From Thermoproteota archaeon (GTDB lineage: Archaea > Korarchaeota > Korarchaeia > Korarchaeales > Korarchaeaceae): DNA of 49,305 nucleotides. The position numbers and the translations under genes are program-made. Shown here piece by piece: positions 33,543-41,420 of the stretch. Every line of letters starts with the position of its first letter. Position 1 is the first letter of the stretch. Under the pieces are notes generated by a model. The model did not search any database and was not told the origin of the DNA. It saw only the letters and a program-made list of their open reading frames with translations. The DNA lies in contig JAOZGP010000034.1 in the NCBI GenBank assembly GCA_027491735.1, positions 1 to 49,305 on the forward strand, in the 5' to 3' direction.

Positions 33543-34340
33543 TTAGAGCTCGAGGGCCCCTTCCTTCACCAACGCCTCTATGAGCTTCTCAGCCAACTCC
33601 TGCGGATCATCTCCCTCGAACACAACATTCTTGCGGATCATGTGATAGGGCTTCAGACTCAGCACCTCCACCTTGGGCTCTACCTGGACTCCGAGATCCT
33701 CCAACTTGACCTCCTTTACGGGAAGCTTGGAGGCCTTTAGTATTTGCATCAAGGAGGGCATCCTAGGCTTGGCCGCCTCCTGTGTGACCGAGATTACCAG
33801 AGGGAAATTCACTTCTACGATCTCCTCGTATCGTTCCATGGATCTAACGAGTCTCATTCCGTTTTCTTTGACCTCCAAAGAGGTCACGTACCCCACAAAG
33901 GGGTAACCAAGCTCCTCAGCTACTCTAGGAGGGACTTGGCCGGAGAAGCCGTCTATGCTCCCCTCTCCTGCCACGACCACATCGTACTTGTCAAAGGTCA
34001 GGACCTTGGCTATCGCTCTGGAGACCGTCAGGGTGTCGGCCTTGAACAGGGCCTCGTCTATCACCACATAAGCCTCGTCTCCACCCATAGCTAGAAGCTC
34101 TTTTGTGATCTTCTGCATCTCCTTTCTGCGCATCTGAATCGGGCCCCAGGTCAAGGCCATGATCAGAACAACCTTGCCCCCCATCCTCTCCTTTATCTGT
34201 ACTCCGACCTCCATTGCCCTCTTGTCCACACTGCTGACGACTAGAGGAGCCTCGCCCACCTTGACCTCGTTCGAGGAGAGATCTACCCTCAAATCCGCAG
34301 TGTCTATAGAAGGTTTTACCAGTACAGCGACGTTGATCAT
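33543..34340 (-). CDS. etfB: Electron transfer flavoprotein beta subunit (FixA), copy 1
   Basis: A 265-aa EtfB/FixA. The N-terminal strand INVAVLVKPSIDTADLRVD, the helix VDKRAMEVGVQIKERMGGKVVLIMALTWGP, the nucleotide-binding VVVAGEGSIDGFSGQVPPRVAEELGYPFVGYVTSLEVK and ETF-beta signature wording (VNFPLVISVTQEAAKPRMPSLMQILKASK) are all present. EtfB in bifurcating ETFs holds a second FAD in place of AMP. It heads the minus-strand operon, with the promoter shared with fixX. The GEGSIDGFSGQVPPRVA loop resembles the bifurcating group (SIDGDTGQV), which suggests flavin rather than AMP; this is inference. Confidence 0.94.
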   Translation of the reverse strand: MINVAVLVKPSIDTADLRVDLSSNEVKVGEAPLVVSSVDKRAMEVGVQIKERMGGKVVLIMALTWGPIQMRRKEMQKITKELLAMGGDEAYVVIDEALFKADTLTVSRAIAKVLTFDKYDVVVAGEGSIDGFSGQVPPRVAEELGYPFVGYVTSLEVKENGMRLVRSMERYEEIVEVNFPLVISVTQEAAKPRMPSLMQILKASKLPVKEVKLEDLGVQVEPKVEVLSLKPYHMIRKNVVFEGDDPQELAEKLIEALVKEGALEL

Positions 34341-34359
34341 GAAGATCCCAGGCTTTTTG

Positions 34360-34390
34360 AGAGCGAATTATTGAAAAATTTTTTATCCAA
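34360..34390. promoter_or_regulatory. Divergent promoter between etfB copy 1 and fixX
   Basis: The AT-rich segment GAAAAATTTTTTATCC (34372-34387) can serve as a TATA element in both directions. It predicts starts near 34408 on the plus strand, making fixX (ATG 34408) leaderless, and near 34355 on the minus strand, giving a short leader for etfB (ATG 34340). Both halves of the FixABCX set would then be controlled from one site. Confidence 0.5.
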
Positions 34391-34407
34391 CAGCCAAGTT
34401 GTGTCTT

Positions 34408-34704
34408 ATGTCGTCCAAATCCATCAACGTTGATCAGAAACTCGCTGTAAACAGGTTCTTAGTTGATGAGAGTTACAGACACATAAAGATAAGGGACCAA
34501 GAGGCCTGCAAGAATTGCGAAACTAGACCCTGCACTGTAGCATGTCCGGCCAAGCTTTACGAGTGGAACGAAGAGACCAAGGAGATGATGTACAATTATG
34601 AAGGATGCCTCGAGTGCGGAACCTGTCTCCTAATATGCCCACACGATAACCTGGATTGGAACTATCCAAGAGGTGGTTTCGGCGTGCAGTACCGGCTGGG
34701 ATGA
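34408..34704 (+). CDS. fixX: FixX-like ferredoxin
   Basis: A 98-aa ferredoxin-like protein of the FixX family, the electron carrier that works with FixC. Seen are CKNCETRPCTVACPAKLYEW and NYEGCLECGTCLLICPHDNLDWNYPRGGFGVQYRLG. The second, complete C-x2-C-x2-C-x3-CP motif binds a 4Fe-4S cluster; the first is partly degenerate, and the ending GGFGVQYRLG is the FixX hallmark. ATG 34408 is favoured by the leaderless promoter; TTG 34399 is in frame. It is divergent from etfB and followed by the acyl-CoA dehydrogenase gene. Confidence 0.95.
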   Translation: MSSKSINVDQKLAVNRFLVDESYRHIKIRDQEACKNCETRPCTVACPAKLYEWNEETKEMMYNYEGCLECGTCLLICPHDNLDWNYPRGGFGVQYRLG

Positions 34705-34746
34705 AACCTATTTAAGAGTTTGAGTGAGAGAGGGTGTGGTGTTCAC

Positions 34747-35946
34747 ATGGTGGATTTCGGTTTTTCGGACGAGGAAGAGATCCTCAGGAGCAATGTTCGC
34801 GAGCTCCTTGCTGAGATTTTGGCTCCTAGATCTGAGGAGATAGACAGAAATTGTAAGATTCCTCAAGACATCATTCAGGCCTTCGCCGAGAACCAGCTCC
34901 TCCTGATAAACATAAAGCCGGAGTTTGGGGGTAGTGATGCGTCTCACGTCATGACGACAATAGTCGTGGAGGAGCTCGCTAGGGCGGATCCCAGCGTGGC
35001 CACTGCTGTGTTCTACCTGGTGGAGGCTGCCTGGGGCAAGATACTTGAGAAATATGGCAATCCGGACGTAGCTAAGGAGGTCCTATCCAGAGCGACTAGA
35101 GGAGAGGGATTCGTTGGAATAGCCTCCACCGAGCCACAGAGTGGAAGCGATGTAGCCGGGTTTAAGACCACAGCCAGAAGAGATGGGGATCGCTGGGTGA
35201 TAAATGGAGAGAAGGCTTACATAAGCGGGATAAAGGAAGCGAAGGAGATGGACGGTGGCTACGTTCTTCTAACGATGACCAAGCCCAAGGAAAGATCCAG
35301 AGGAATGACACTATTTTACCTACCGATAAACTCTGAGGGTATATCTTACGGGTTCTACGATAACATGGGCAGATGTGGAATCAGTACGGGATGGCTCAAG
35401 CTTCAAGATGTCAGGCTTCCAGATGAGTGTAGGATAGGAGAGGTCAACAAAGGCTTCAAGGTGGCTATGGAGGGTTTCGATCGTGCAAGGGTTCTCGTGG
35501 CTGCTGGATGTATAGGTCCACCCCTGGGTCTCCTGGACTATGTTGTGGAGTACCTTAAGAGCAGAATGGTCTTCGGGAGGCCTCTTGCTAAGTTCGAGGG
35601 ACTACAGTTTCCGTTAGTGGATTACTGGTCCAAGCTGGAGGCCGTCAGGTTGATGATCTACAAGGCCGCCTGGGCCATCGACAAGTTTGATGTCGGTGAG
35701 ATGACGCTCAGAGAAGCCGCTAGATACGCAACCATGGCTAAGCTGCTGGCTCCTGAGACCGCAACCTACTCCTTGGCTGAGTTCATGAAGTCACTAGGTG
35801 CGTTTGGTTACTCGAAGGAGGCTCCGCTTGAGAGAGCCCTCAGAGGTGTCATGAGCTACTTTGTTGGTGCTGAGGGCGGACAGCATATAATGAGGATAAT
35901 TTTAGTGAGTGATCTCTTTGGAAAGGACTTCGTGGCCTACAGGTGA
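34747..35946 (+). CDS. Acyl-CoA dehydrogenase
   Basis: A 399-aa flavoprotein that oxidises acyl-CoA to enoyl-CoA and passes electrons to ETF. Family wording: VGIASTEPQSGSDVAGFKTTARRDGDRWVINGEKAYISG (FAD-binding middle domain), GFKVAMEGFDRARVLVAAGCIGPPLGLLDYVVEYLKSRMVFGRPLAKFEGLQFPLVDYWSKLEA (C-terminal helical domain) and a closing YFVGAEGGQHIMRIILVSDLFGKDF. The chain length of the substrate cannot be read. ATG 34747 is preferred over 34720: the TATA CCTATTTAAG (34707-34716) would start transcription near 34738. Its last 45 bases overlap the end of the convergent EtfA copy 2. Confidence 0.94.
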   Translation: MVDFGFSDEEEILRSNVRELLAEILAPRSEEIDRNCKIPQDIIQAFAENQLLLINIKPEFGGSDASHVMTTIVVEELARADPSVATAVFYLVEAAWGKILEKYGNPDVAKEVLSRATRGEGFVGIASTEPQSGSDVAGFKTTARRDGDRWVINGEKAYISGIKEAKEMDGGYVLLTMTKPKERSRGMTLFYLPINSEGISYGFYDNMGRCGISTGWLKLQDVRLPDECRIGEVNKGFKVAMEGFDRARVLVAAGCIGPPLGLLDYVVEYLKSRMVFGRPLAKFEGLQFPLVDYWSKLEAVRLMIYKAAWAIDKFDVGEMTLREAARYATMAKLLAPETATYSLAEFMKSLGAFGYSKEAPLERALRGVMSYFVGAEGGQHIMRIILVSDLFGKDFVAYR

Positions 35947-36975
35947 GTTTTTTCTCTTTTTTATCTCCTCTATGAGCAGGGGAACAAATCTCTTGTAGTC
36001 GCAGACCACTCCATAGTCAGAGTTCTGAAATATTGGTGCTTCAGGATCCCTGTTCACAGCCACGACGCATCGCGCCTCCCTTATGCCGAACACGTGTTGA
36101 GCAGCACCACTTATTCCCACAGCTATATAGAGGTTAGGCTTAACGCTTCTTCCGGTCTGTCCGACCTGTCTCTCTTGAGAGATCCAACCAGCCTCCACAG
36201 CTTTACGGGAACCAGCCACTACCCCTCCTAACAGATCTGCGAGTTCCTTAATCAATTTGAATCCCCCAGCGGATCCGAGTCCTCTTCCTCCGGATACTAT
36301 CACATCAGCCTTTTCCAAGGGGGTTTCTTCTCTCCTTATGAGTTCACTCTCCAGCAGCTCCATACCAGGACTGGGAAGCTCTAAGTCTGGAGGGACTTTT
36401 ATTATTTCGCCTCTCCGGTTCTCATCCCTCTTGGGCAGATCGAATACATTAGGTCTGACTGTAGCTATTTGAGGCCTTCTGTTGGGAGTTCTTATGTGAG
36501 CCAGCATCCACGCACCGAACGGGGGCCTTATCTGTATAACGTCCCCAGTCTCCTGGTCCACGTCGAGCGAGGTGCAATCTGCTGTTATACCAGTTCTCAG
36601 ACAGTTAGCAACATAAGGGGCGAGCTCTCTGCCCTTCATGGTTCCTGATATCAGGAGAAGCTCCGGTTTAAATCTCCTCACAAGATTTACCAAAACCGCT
36701 CCGTGAACTGAAGGGTAGTAGGGCAATAGCCTGTCATCCTCAAAAACCAGCACCTTATCAGCACCATAGTATATAGGCTCCTCGAGGAGATCTGAAACCT
36801 TCGAACCGATTAACACCCCCGCCAGGTAGGTCTTCAACTTATCCGCCAGTTTCCTGCCTATGCTCAACAGCTGAAGGCTGGCCTCTCTTATTCCTTGCCT
36901 GTCCAATTCCATGTGGACCCATACACCTTGATACTCAGATTTGTTGATTGGATTCCACTCGTTGCAGATCTCCAT
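35902..36975 (-). CDS. etfA: Electron transfer flavoprotein alpha subunit, copy 2
   Basis: A 357-aa EtfA. It has the FAD-domain signature VIVSGGRGLGSAGGFKLIKELADLLGGVVAGSRKAVEAGWISQERQVGQTGRSVKPNLYIAVGISGAAQHVFGI, then VAVNRDPEAPIFQNSDYGVVCDYKRFVPLL. The N-terminal domain starts WVHMELDRQGIREASLQLLSIGRKLADKL, the usual opening after a short extension. The extra N-terminal residues contain no ferredoxin motif. Position next to an acyl-CoA dehydrogenase suggests this pair serves it. It follows EtfB copy 2 by 14 bases on the same strand. Confidence 0.95.
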   Translation of the reverse strand: MEICNEWNPINKSEYQGVWVHMELDRQGIREASLQLLSIGRKLADKLKTYLAGVLIGSKVSDLLEEPIYYGADKVLVFEDDRLLPYYPSVHGAVLVNLVRRFKPELLLISGTMKGRELAPYVANCLRTGITADCTSLDVDQETGDVIQIRPPFGAWMLAHIRTPNRRPQIATVRPNVFDLPKRDENRRGEIIKVPPDLELPSPGMELLESELIRREETPLEKADVIVSGGRGLGSAGGFKLIKELADLLGGVVAGSRKAVEAGWISQERQVGQTGRSVKPNLYIAVGISGAAQHVFGIREARCVVAVNRDPEAPIFQNSDYGVVCDYKRFVPLLIEEIKKRKNSPVGHEVLSKEITH

Positions 36976-36989
36976 CGGAACACCACCTT

Positions 36990-37778
36990 CTATATTAGAC
37001 CTTCTTCTTCGAGTCTATCAACCAGCCATTTGGCTGCCTCATCAGGACATCCTCTGAAGATCTTCCTCTTCCTCGGAACTGTTGGGACTATATCTATCCT
37101 TGACACCCTAGTAGGGGATCCCCTGAGACCAACGCAGCTGATGTCTAGCCCCAGATCCTCATTTGACATAATGGAAATCACTCCCTTCCTCCTAGCTTTT
37201 ATCTTATTGGCAAGCTTCACCTCCCTAGGAGCGTTGGATTTCATGGCCACGGATATCGCTGCGGGCATCCCTATTCTATACCTCTCCCGGACGTCTTCCA
37301 AGATCCTGGTGACGATCAGATGATCTCCCTGAACCACCACGTCGGTGACGTAGTAGAGAAAGGGTATGCCAAGCCAGGAGGCCACCTGAGCCCCTATGTG
37401 CCCGGTGGAGCTGTCGGTGGTCTCCTGACCGAAGAGCAACAAATCATACCTCTGTCGCTCTATGAACTTGGCGAGTGTGTATGAAGTGGCGAGTGTGTCT
37501 GCCCCGGCAAACACCTTGTCGCTCAGGAGAAAACCTCGATCCACCCCCATCCCTACTGCATACTCCAATCCAGCTCTGGCAGATGGCGGTCCCATGGAGA
37601 TAGCTGTCACGTCAGCACCATGTTCGTCTTTTATCCTGAGAGCCAATTCTAAGGCGTTCAGATCAGGGGGATTGACAATCCCAGGCATTCCCTCTCGTAC
37701 CAGTGTGCCTGTCCTCCTGTCAATGGGGACAGATTGAGTGCTAGGGACCCATTTTATGCAGACGATTAAATGCAGCAC
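36990..37778 (-). CDS. etfB: Electron transfer flavoprotein beta subunit, copy 2
   Basis: A 262-aa EtfB with the N-terminal LIVCIKWVPSTQSVPIDRRTG, VNPPDLNALELALRIKDEHGADVTAISMGPPSAR, DRGFLLSDKVFAGADTLATSYTLAKFIERQRYDLLLFGQETTDSSTGHIGAQVASWLGIPFLYYV and MPAAISVAMKSNAPREVKLANKIKARRK. The loop GQETTDSSTGHIGA differs from the loop of copy 1 (GEGSIDGFSGQVPP), so the two ETFs probably differ in cofactor and partner. ATG 37778 lies one base from the MIP18-family stop, so the genes form one transcript. Confidence 0.95.
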   Translation of the reverse strand: MLHLIVCIKWVPSTQSVPIDRRTGTLVREGMPGIVNPPDLNALELALRIKDEHGADVTAISMGPPSARAGLEYAVGMGVDRGFLLSDKVFAGADTLATSYTLAKFIERQRYDLLLFGQETTDSSTGHIGAQVASWLGIPFLYYVTDVVVQGDHLIVTRILEDVRERYRIGMPAAISVAMKSNAPREVKLANKIKARRKGVISIMSNEDLGLDISCVGLRGSPTRVSRIDIVPTVPRKRKIFRGCPDEAAKWLVDRLEEEGLI

Positions 37779-37779
37779 T

Positions 37780-38199
37780 TCAACTCTCCTCCAGCTCGTC
37801 CAAGCCCAGGAACCTTTTTATCACCTGATAGTAGTTCTCCTTGCTTCCCCATCTTTCAAGGAACGCCTGCACTATATCGTACCCAACTTTCTCCTTGAAC
37901 TCCTCTCTGGCCTCGGGCGTCATATCGAAGGGAGTCCAAGGAGGAAAATCAATCACCTCCACGACGACGTCATTGAACTCTGGAAGAGCTTTCATAGCAG
38001 CCTTCCTTATCAGCTCGATTATGTAAGCCTGATATGGACATCCAGGGGCTGTCATGACTATTTTTATCACCAACCTATCCCCATCAACCTTGAGCTTCCT
38101 TATTAGACCCAGATCCACTATGTTTATTGGAATCTCAGGATCATAGACTTTTTTTAGGGCCTGAACGACTTTTTCCCTTTCTTCAGGTGTCATGAGCAT
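37780..38199 (-). CDS. MIP18/DUF59-family Fe-S assembly-like protein
   Basis: A 139-aa protein of the MIP18 (SufT/PaaD) family. The signature KKVYDPEIPINIVDLGLIRKLKVDGDRLVIKIVMTAPGCPYQAYIIELIRKAAMKAL includes DPEIP and the Cys of APGCPYQ. The C-terminal 60 residues form an extra helical tail with conserved aromatic sites. DUF59 proteins assist Fe-S cluster targeting or act in ring-hydroxylation complexes. Here it heads the etfB-etfA copy 2 operon, so it could serve Fe-S delivery to that redox region (inference). ATG 38199 is used; ATG 38193 is also in frame. Confidence 0.88.
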   Translation of the reverse strand: MLMTPEEREKVVQALKKVYDPEIPINIVDLGLIRKLKVDGDRLVIKIVMTAPGCPYQAYIIELIRKAAMKALPEFNDVVVEVIDFPPWTPFDMTPEAREEFKEKVGYDIVQAFLERWGSKENYYQVIKRFLGLDELEES

Positions 38200-38278
38200 C
38201 CACTGATATCGGTTAGGAAGAATTAAAGAGTTTTCCTGTGATCTGCTGAGAAGTCACTTAAAAATTGAACGCAGTTAG

Positions 38279-40234
38279 TTAGCTCCTTCTAGCCCTAGCC
38301 ACGAGGATTCCTATCATCAGCCCGATCGAGAACGCGAGTAACAGCAGAAACATATCCCTGGGGATGAACCTGGTTATAAGAGGAACAGCTGGTTGACTGG
38401 GCTGTGGATTCGGTTGGGAGTGAGGATTGGATGTACCATTGGATGAGACATTGCCCTTTATCGGAGGGGTCCTTGGAGGGAGAGACTTCCAAGCCCTGTG
38501 AATTACATCCAGAACCATGGCGTTCGTAGCGGCGTCCTCATAGAGGCTTATGGCGTCTAGAGTGCTGGACGTCTCATACCTATGAGCAAACTCGTAATAG
38601 CTTATCGCGAGCATAGGCTCAAGACCGTCCTTGAGGACCATCGATATTGCTCTGTTAGCGCTCTTCCTCACGGAGACAAGAACCGTCTGATCGTTTGTTG
38701 CGAAAGCTGCGTGAATGGCCACAGTTCCATCTGATATGGCCTCCACAGCAAAACCTATCGCTGCCAAGTAGTTTCCAGAGGAGATAGCCCCTCTAGCATT
38801 TGAAATTGCCTCGCTACATTTGCTCAAAAACCCGCCCTGAAGTCCCAAATCGTTGTACAGGCTCTCCGCATATCCATAAGTCGTGTCGGCTCCGTAGAGG
38901 AAGTAGCTCGCCAGCGACCTCAAAACGACTGGATTCATCTCTTGGTCACCTTCTGGTTTGTAAAGGCTGAGCCACGTACTAGCCGTTTTTATTCTCCACT
39001 TGACATAGGAGATCTCATGTACAGCGCCCCACTCTCCGGAACTGTCAAAATACATGCCCTGTTCGGCTTTACTGAGTGCATCGTCCAGAGCTTCCTTGGC
39101 TTTGTAGTACCGCATCCAGGCCCCGATTAGAGCATCTGATCTCTTTGAAGTTGTTATCCTCACACTCTCAAGTCTGTTTTGTAGGTCGTTCAATGATTTC
39201 TCCAGCTCTTTCACAACTGAGGTGAAGTGATTCTTGTCCTTCAGATACATTGTCAAGTCATATGCATACTGGGCCTCCACGATAGCCTGAAAAGCCAAAC
39301 TAGCCGCTGAGTAGTACTCCCCCCCGCTCAGACATGACCTCGAATCTGAGAGAAGGAACTCTGCATGAGATAGGACCTCCTCTACGTATTTTTTTGCATC
39401 GGCTGATAGACCTTCGTAAGATGATCTAGTCCTCTTGGAGAGCTCTTCAACTTTTCCCTCGTAGAAATAAGTCCAGGACTCTATCGCCTTCTTCGCCTGA
39501 CTGCTGAGCTCTACCCTTGGTAGGGGAGCGATGCTCTTCAGCTCAACGCCGGTGAAGTACTTGAAGGCCTCCGTTATGTCGGAGACTTCCACCACTCTCA
39601 CCCCTAGCTTCTCACCCAGCTTCACCAGGTCGACCTCCTTCTTCTGAGCGGTCACCATGTGAAATATTCCAACTGTGACCGTCTTCTGGACCACTTCAGT
39701 GACTATTCTTTGGCCAGCTGGTATGAGGAATACTTTCGCTCCTCCTTTAGCGGCAGCTCTCAGCTTATCAGGTATCCCACCCACCGGTCCTATCGTTCCA
39801 TCCGGATTTATCATGCCGGTCATTATAACATCCTTCTTCGGCTTCACTCCCTCCAGAGCAGCTAGCGTGGCCACAGTCATAGCGGCTCCAGCGCTAGGAC
39901 CTCCTATAACAGAGCTTTCTGACGATATGTGGTAGTAGAAGTTGTAATCCCTGAAGCTCAGACCGAGGAGGTAGCACGCCACAAAGGCCGCTGTTCTAGC
40001 CGAACCCTGAGTGTCCAGCTGGGTCAGCGGATCGGCTGAGAAGTACACCACCCCACTGCCCGGAGTGATCTTCACCGTCAGGTTGCTCAAGACGCCTATC
40101 GTGCTGCCGTTGGGTAGCTGAGCCACCGCTGGGATTCTCAGCTCCACCTCGCTGAATGTAGGGGTTGCATTGACGCCCATCACAGAGACCAAGAGCATTA
40201 GTGCCAGTAAGAACGAGATCGCTCCCTTTCTCAT
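38279..40234 (-). CDS. Secreted Lon-type (S16) serine protease with helical repeats and C-terminal anchor
   Basis: A 651-aa membrane protein. Signal peptide ISFLLALMLLVSVMGVNA; then an S16 protease domain (about 25-230) with catalytic Ser114 in GGPSAGAAM and Lys157 in GIPDKLRAAAKGG. The 43-residue spacing matches the Ser-Lys dyad of Lon. It lacks the AAA module. A long helical region (about 250-600) of paired helices follows, then a Pro/Asn/Ser-rich linker and a C-terminal helix FLLLLAFSIGLMIGILVA with basic tail. The domain should face outside. ATG 40234 is chosen because AGGAGGACAAA precedes it; the open frame up to 40315 contains no other good site. Similar archaeal envelope proteases exist, but this one's substrate is unknown. 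Confidence 0.9.
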   Translation of the reverse strand: MRKGAISFLLALMLLVSVMGVNATPTFSEVELRIPAVAQLPNGSTIGVLSNLTVKITPGSGVVYFSADPLTQLDTQGSARTAAFVACYLLGLSFRDYNFYYHISSESSVIGGPSAGAAMTVATLAALEGVKPKKDVIMTGMINPDGTIGPVGGIPDKLRAAAKGGAKVFLIPAGQRIVTEVVQKTVTVGIFHMVTAQKKEVDLVKLGEKLGVRVVEVSDITEAFKYFTGVELKSIAPLPRVELSSQAKKAIESWTYFYEGKVEELSKRTRSSYEGLSADAKKYVEEVLSHAEFLLSDSRSCLSGGEYYSAASLAFQAIVEAQYAYDLTMYLKDKNHFTSVVKELEKSLNDLQNRLESVRITTSKRSDALIGAWMRYYKAKEALDDALSKAEQGMYFDSSGEWGAVHEISYVKWRIKTASTWLSLYKPEGDQEMNPVVLRSLASYFLYGADTTYGYAESLYNDLGLQGGFLSKCSEAISNARGAISSGNYLAAIGFAVEAISDGTVAIHAAFATNDQTVLVSVRKSANRAISMVLKDGLEPMLAISYYEFAHRYETSSTLDAISLYEDAATNAMVLDVIHRAWKSLPPRTPPIKGNVSSNGTSNPHSQPNPQPSQPAVPLITRFIPRDMFLLLLAFSIGLMIGILVARARRS

Positions 40235-40583
40235 TTTGTCCTCCTGATGTGAGTTCATTTTATGAATAAAAGCTTTCCGAGACGTTGCTCGGGAATCCAT
40301 GAGCATCCACGACATAAGGTTAACGGAGAATCTACGCCAACCAAACCTCTGCTATGTCCGACCGATAACTGAGGTCGTCATGAGATGCCTCAGCAACGGA
40401 ATCCGTGGACATCACTGGAGGACCTTCAAGAGCTCTCGGATCTCCCATCAAGCCCCCTACCCAGGACCCACACGCCTGAACCGGTCGACAGTCGAGCTTC
40501 ATCACCACACTGATCGAAGGTCGCTCAGGCTTCAGGCTCTTGACAATCCATGAGACAGCCACACCAGCGAAGAGATCCAGAGC
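40235..40583. other. Intergenic stretch without a clear gene
   Basis: The first 80 bases hold the leader and a possible TATA for the protease gene. A minus-strand frame (40332-40562, 76 codons) is open, but it uses CGA/CGG and other codons unlike its neighbours and its peptide resembles nothing I know, so I leave it uncalled. No RNA gene is visible. Confidence 0.4.
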
Positions 40584-41420
40584 TCATAGAAACCTCCAAA
40601 GCTCAGATGTGGGGACGGAGCAGCAGCACTTAAAGACGCTCATCTTATATTTCTCAATCAGATCTGTGCGAGGATTAGCTATCCTATCAAACCCTATATC
40701 AACAGCATACCTGTCCAGAACTTCCTTAAGTTTGGAGGGCCTCATGCATCCCAGGGAGAGCGTGATGCCTGGAACGGATCCTCTAGCTTCGGATAGAGCG
40801 ATCTTTAGATCATTAAGGTCCCAAGATAACTTAGATCTGGGAGCTTCAGGGGTTGATTTAAGCACAAGAATCACGACTTCATCGGTCATGTTTGAGATCT
40901 CCCTCACATAGCTTAGGACGTCGGATGGGGAGCTTCCAGGCAACCCCAATATGAAGTGAGGTACCACCCTGACTATCTTCGAGAGCGAGTCCATTCTATC
41001 GAGGTAGTCCTCAGGAGTGTAGTTAAGCTTTTTGACATCCATTATAGACCTCTCGTTTGTGAGGAACTCGAAATCCACGAAATCTATGAATTCTTCAGCC
41101 CCTTCAAGTGTTTTAGGGTCGATCATACCAGAGTGAATGGAGATAAGAGCTCCAGTCATCTTTTTGATCCTCTTTATCGACTCCAGAAAGGGTTCTATTG
41201 GAAGGGCCCCTCTTCGGTCGTATCCTCCGCTTATCAGGAAGCCTTCAACACCCCTCTCCCTGAGCTTCAGACAAAGCTTCTCCAGAATCCGGGGAGAGCT
41301 CGCTGGCATCATCTGTCTGAGGTAGAAACCCCTGCACATGTCGCAATTCAGGGCACAGTATGTTCCAGTGATCGATATCGATCTGAACTTCCCTCTAGGC
41401 TTGAAGGCTAGAGGAAGCAT
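40584..41420 (-). CDS. Radical SAM protein, probable LipS1-like lipoyl synthase subunit
   Basis: A 278-aa radical SAM protein with CALNCDMC near residue 22 (C-x3-C-x2-C), GFLISGGYDRRG (the GGE-like segment) and VPHFILGLPG. Its C-terminus carries a CCCS cluster of cysteines (VFKCCCSVPTSELW). The gene is coupled (26-base overlap) to a second radical SAM gene upstream. Archaea make lipoyl groups with a pair of separate radical SAM proteins, LipS1 and LipS2, often encoded side by side and annotated as biotin-synthase-like. The pair, their sizes and C-terminal cysteine motifs fit this. No lipoate-dependent complex is in the window, so the assignment is an inference. Confidence 0.7.
   Translation of the reverse strand: MLPLAFKPRGKFRSISITGTYCALNCDMCRGFYLRQMMPASSPRILEKLCLKLRERGVEGFLISGGYDRRGALPIEPFLESIKRIKKMTGALISIHSGMIDPKTLEGAEEFIDFVDFEFLTNERSIMDVKKLNYTPEDYLDRMDSLSKIVRVVPHFILGLPGSSPSDVLSYVREISNMTDEVVILVLKSTPEAPRSKLSWDLNDLKIALSEARGSVPGITLSLGCMRPSKLKEVLDRYAVDIGFDRIANPRTDLIEKYKMSVFKCCCSVPTSELWRFL

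Noticed and set aside
40332..40562. 76-codon minus-strand frame upstream of the protease
   Set aside because: CGA/CGG codons and composition unlike neighbours, weak ribosome site and no recognisable family.
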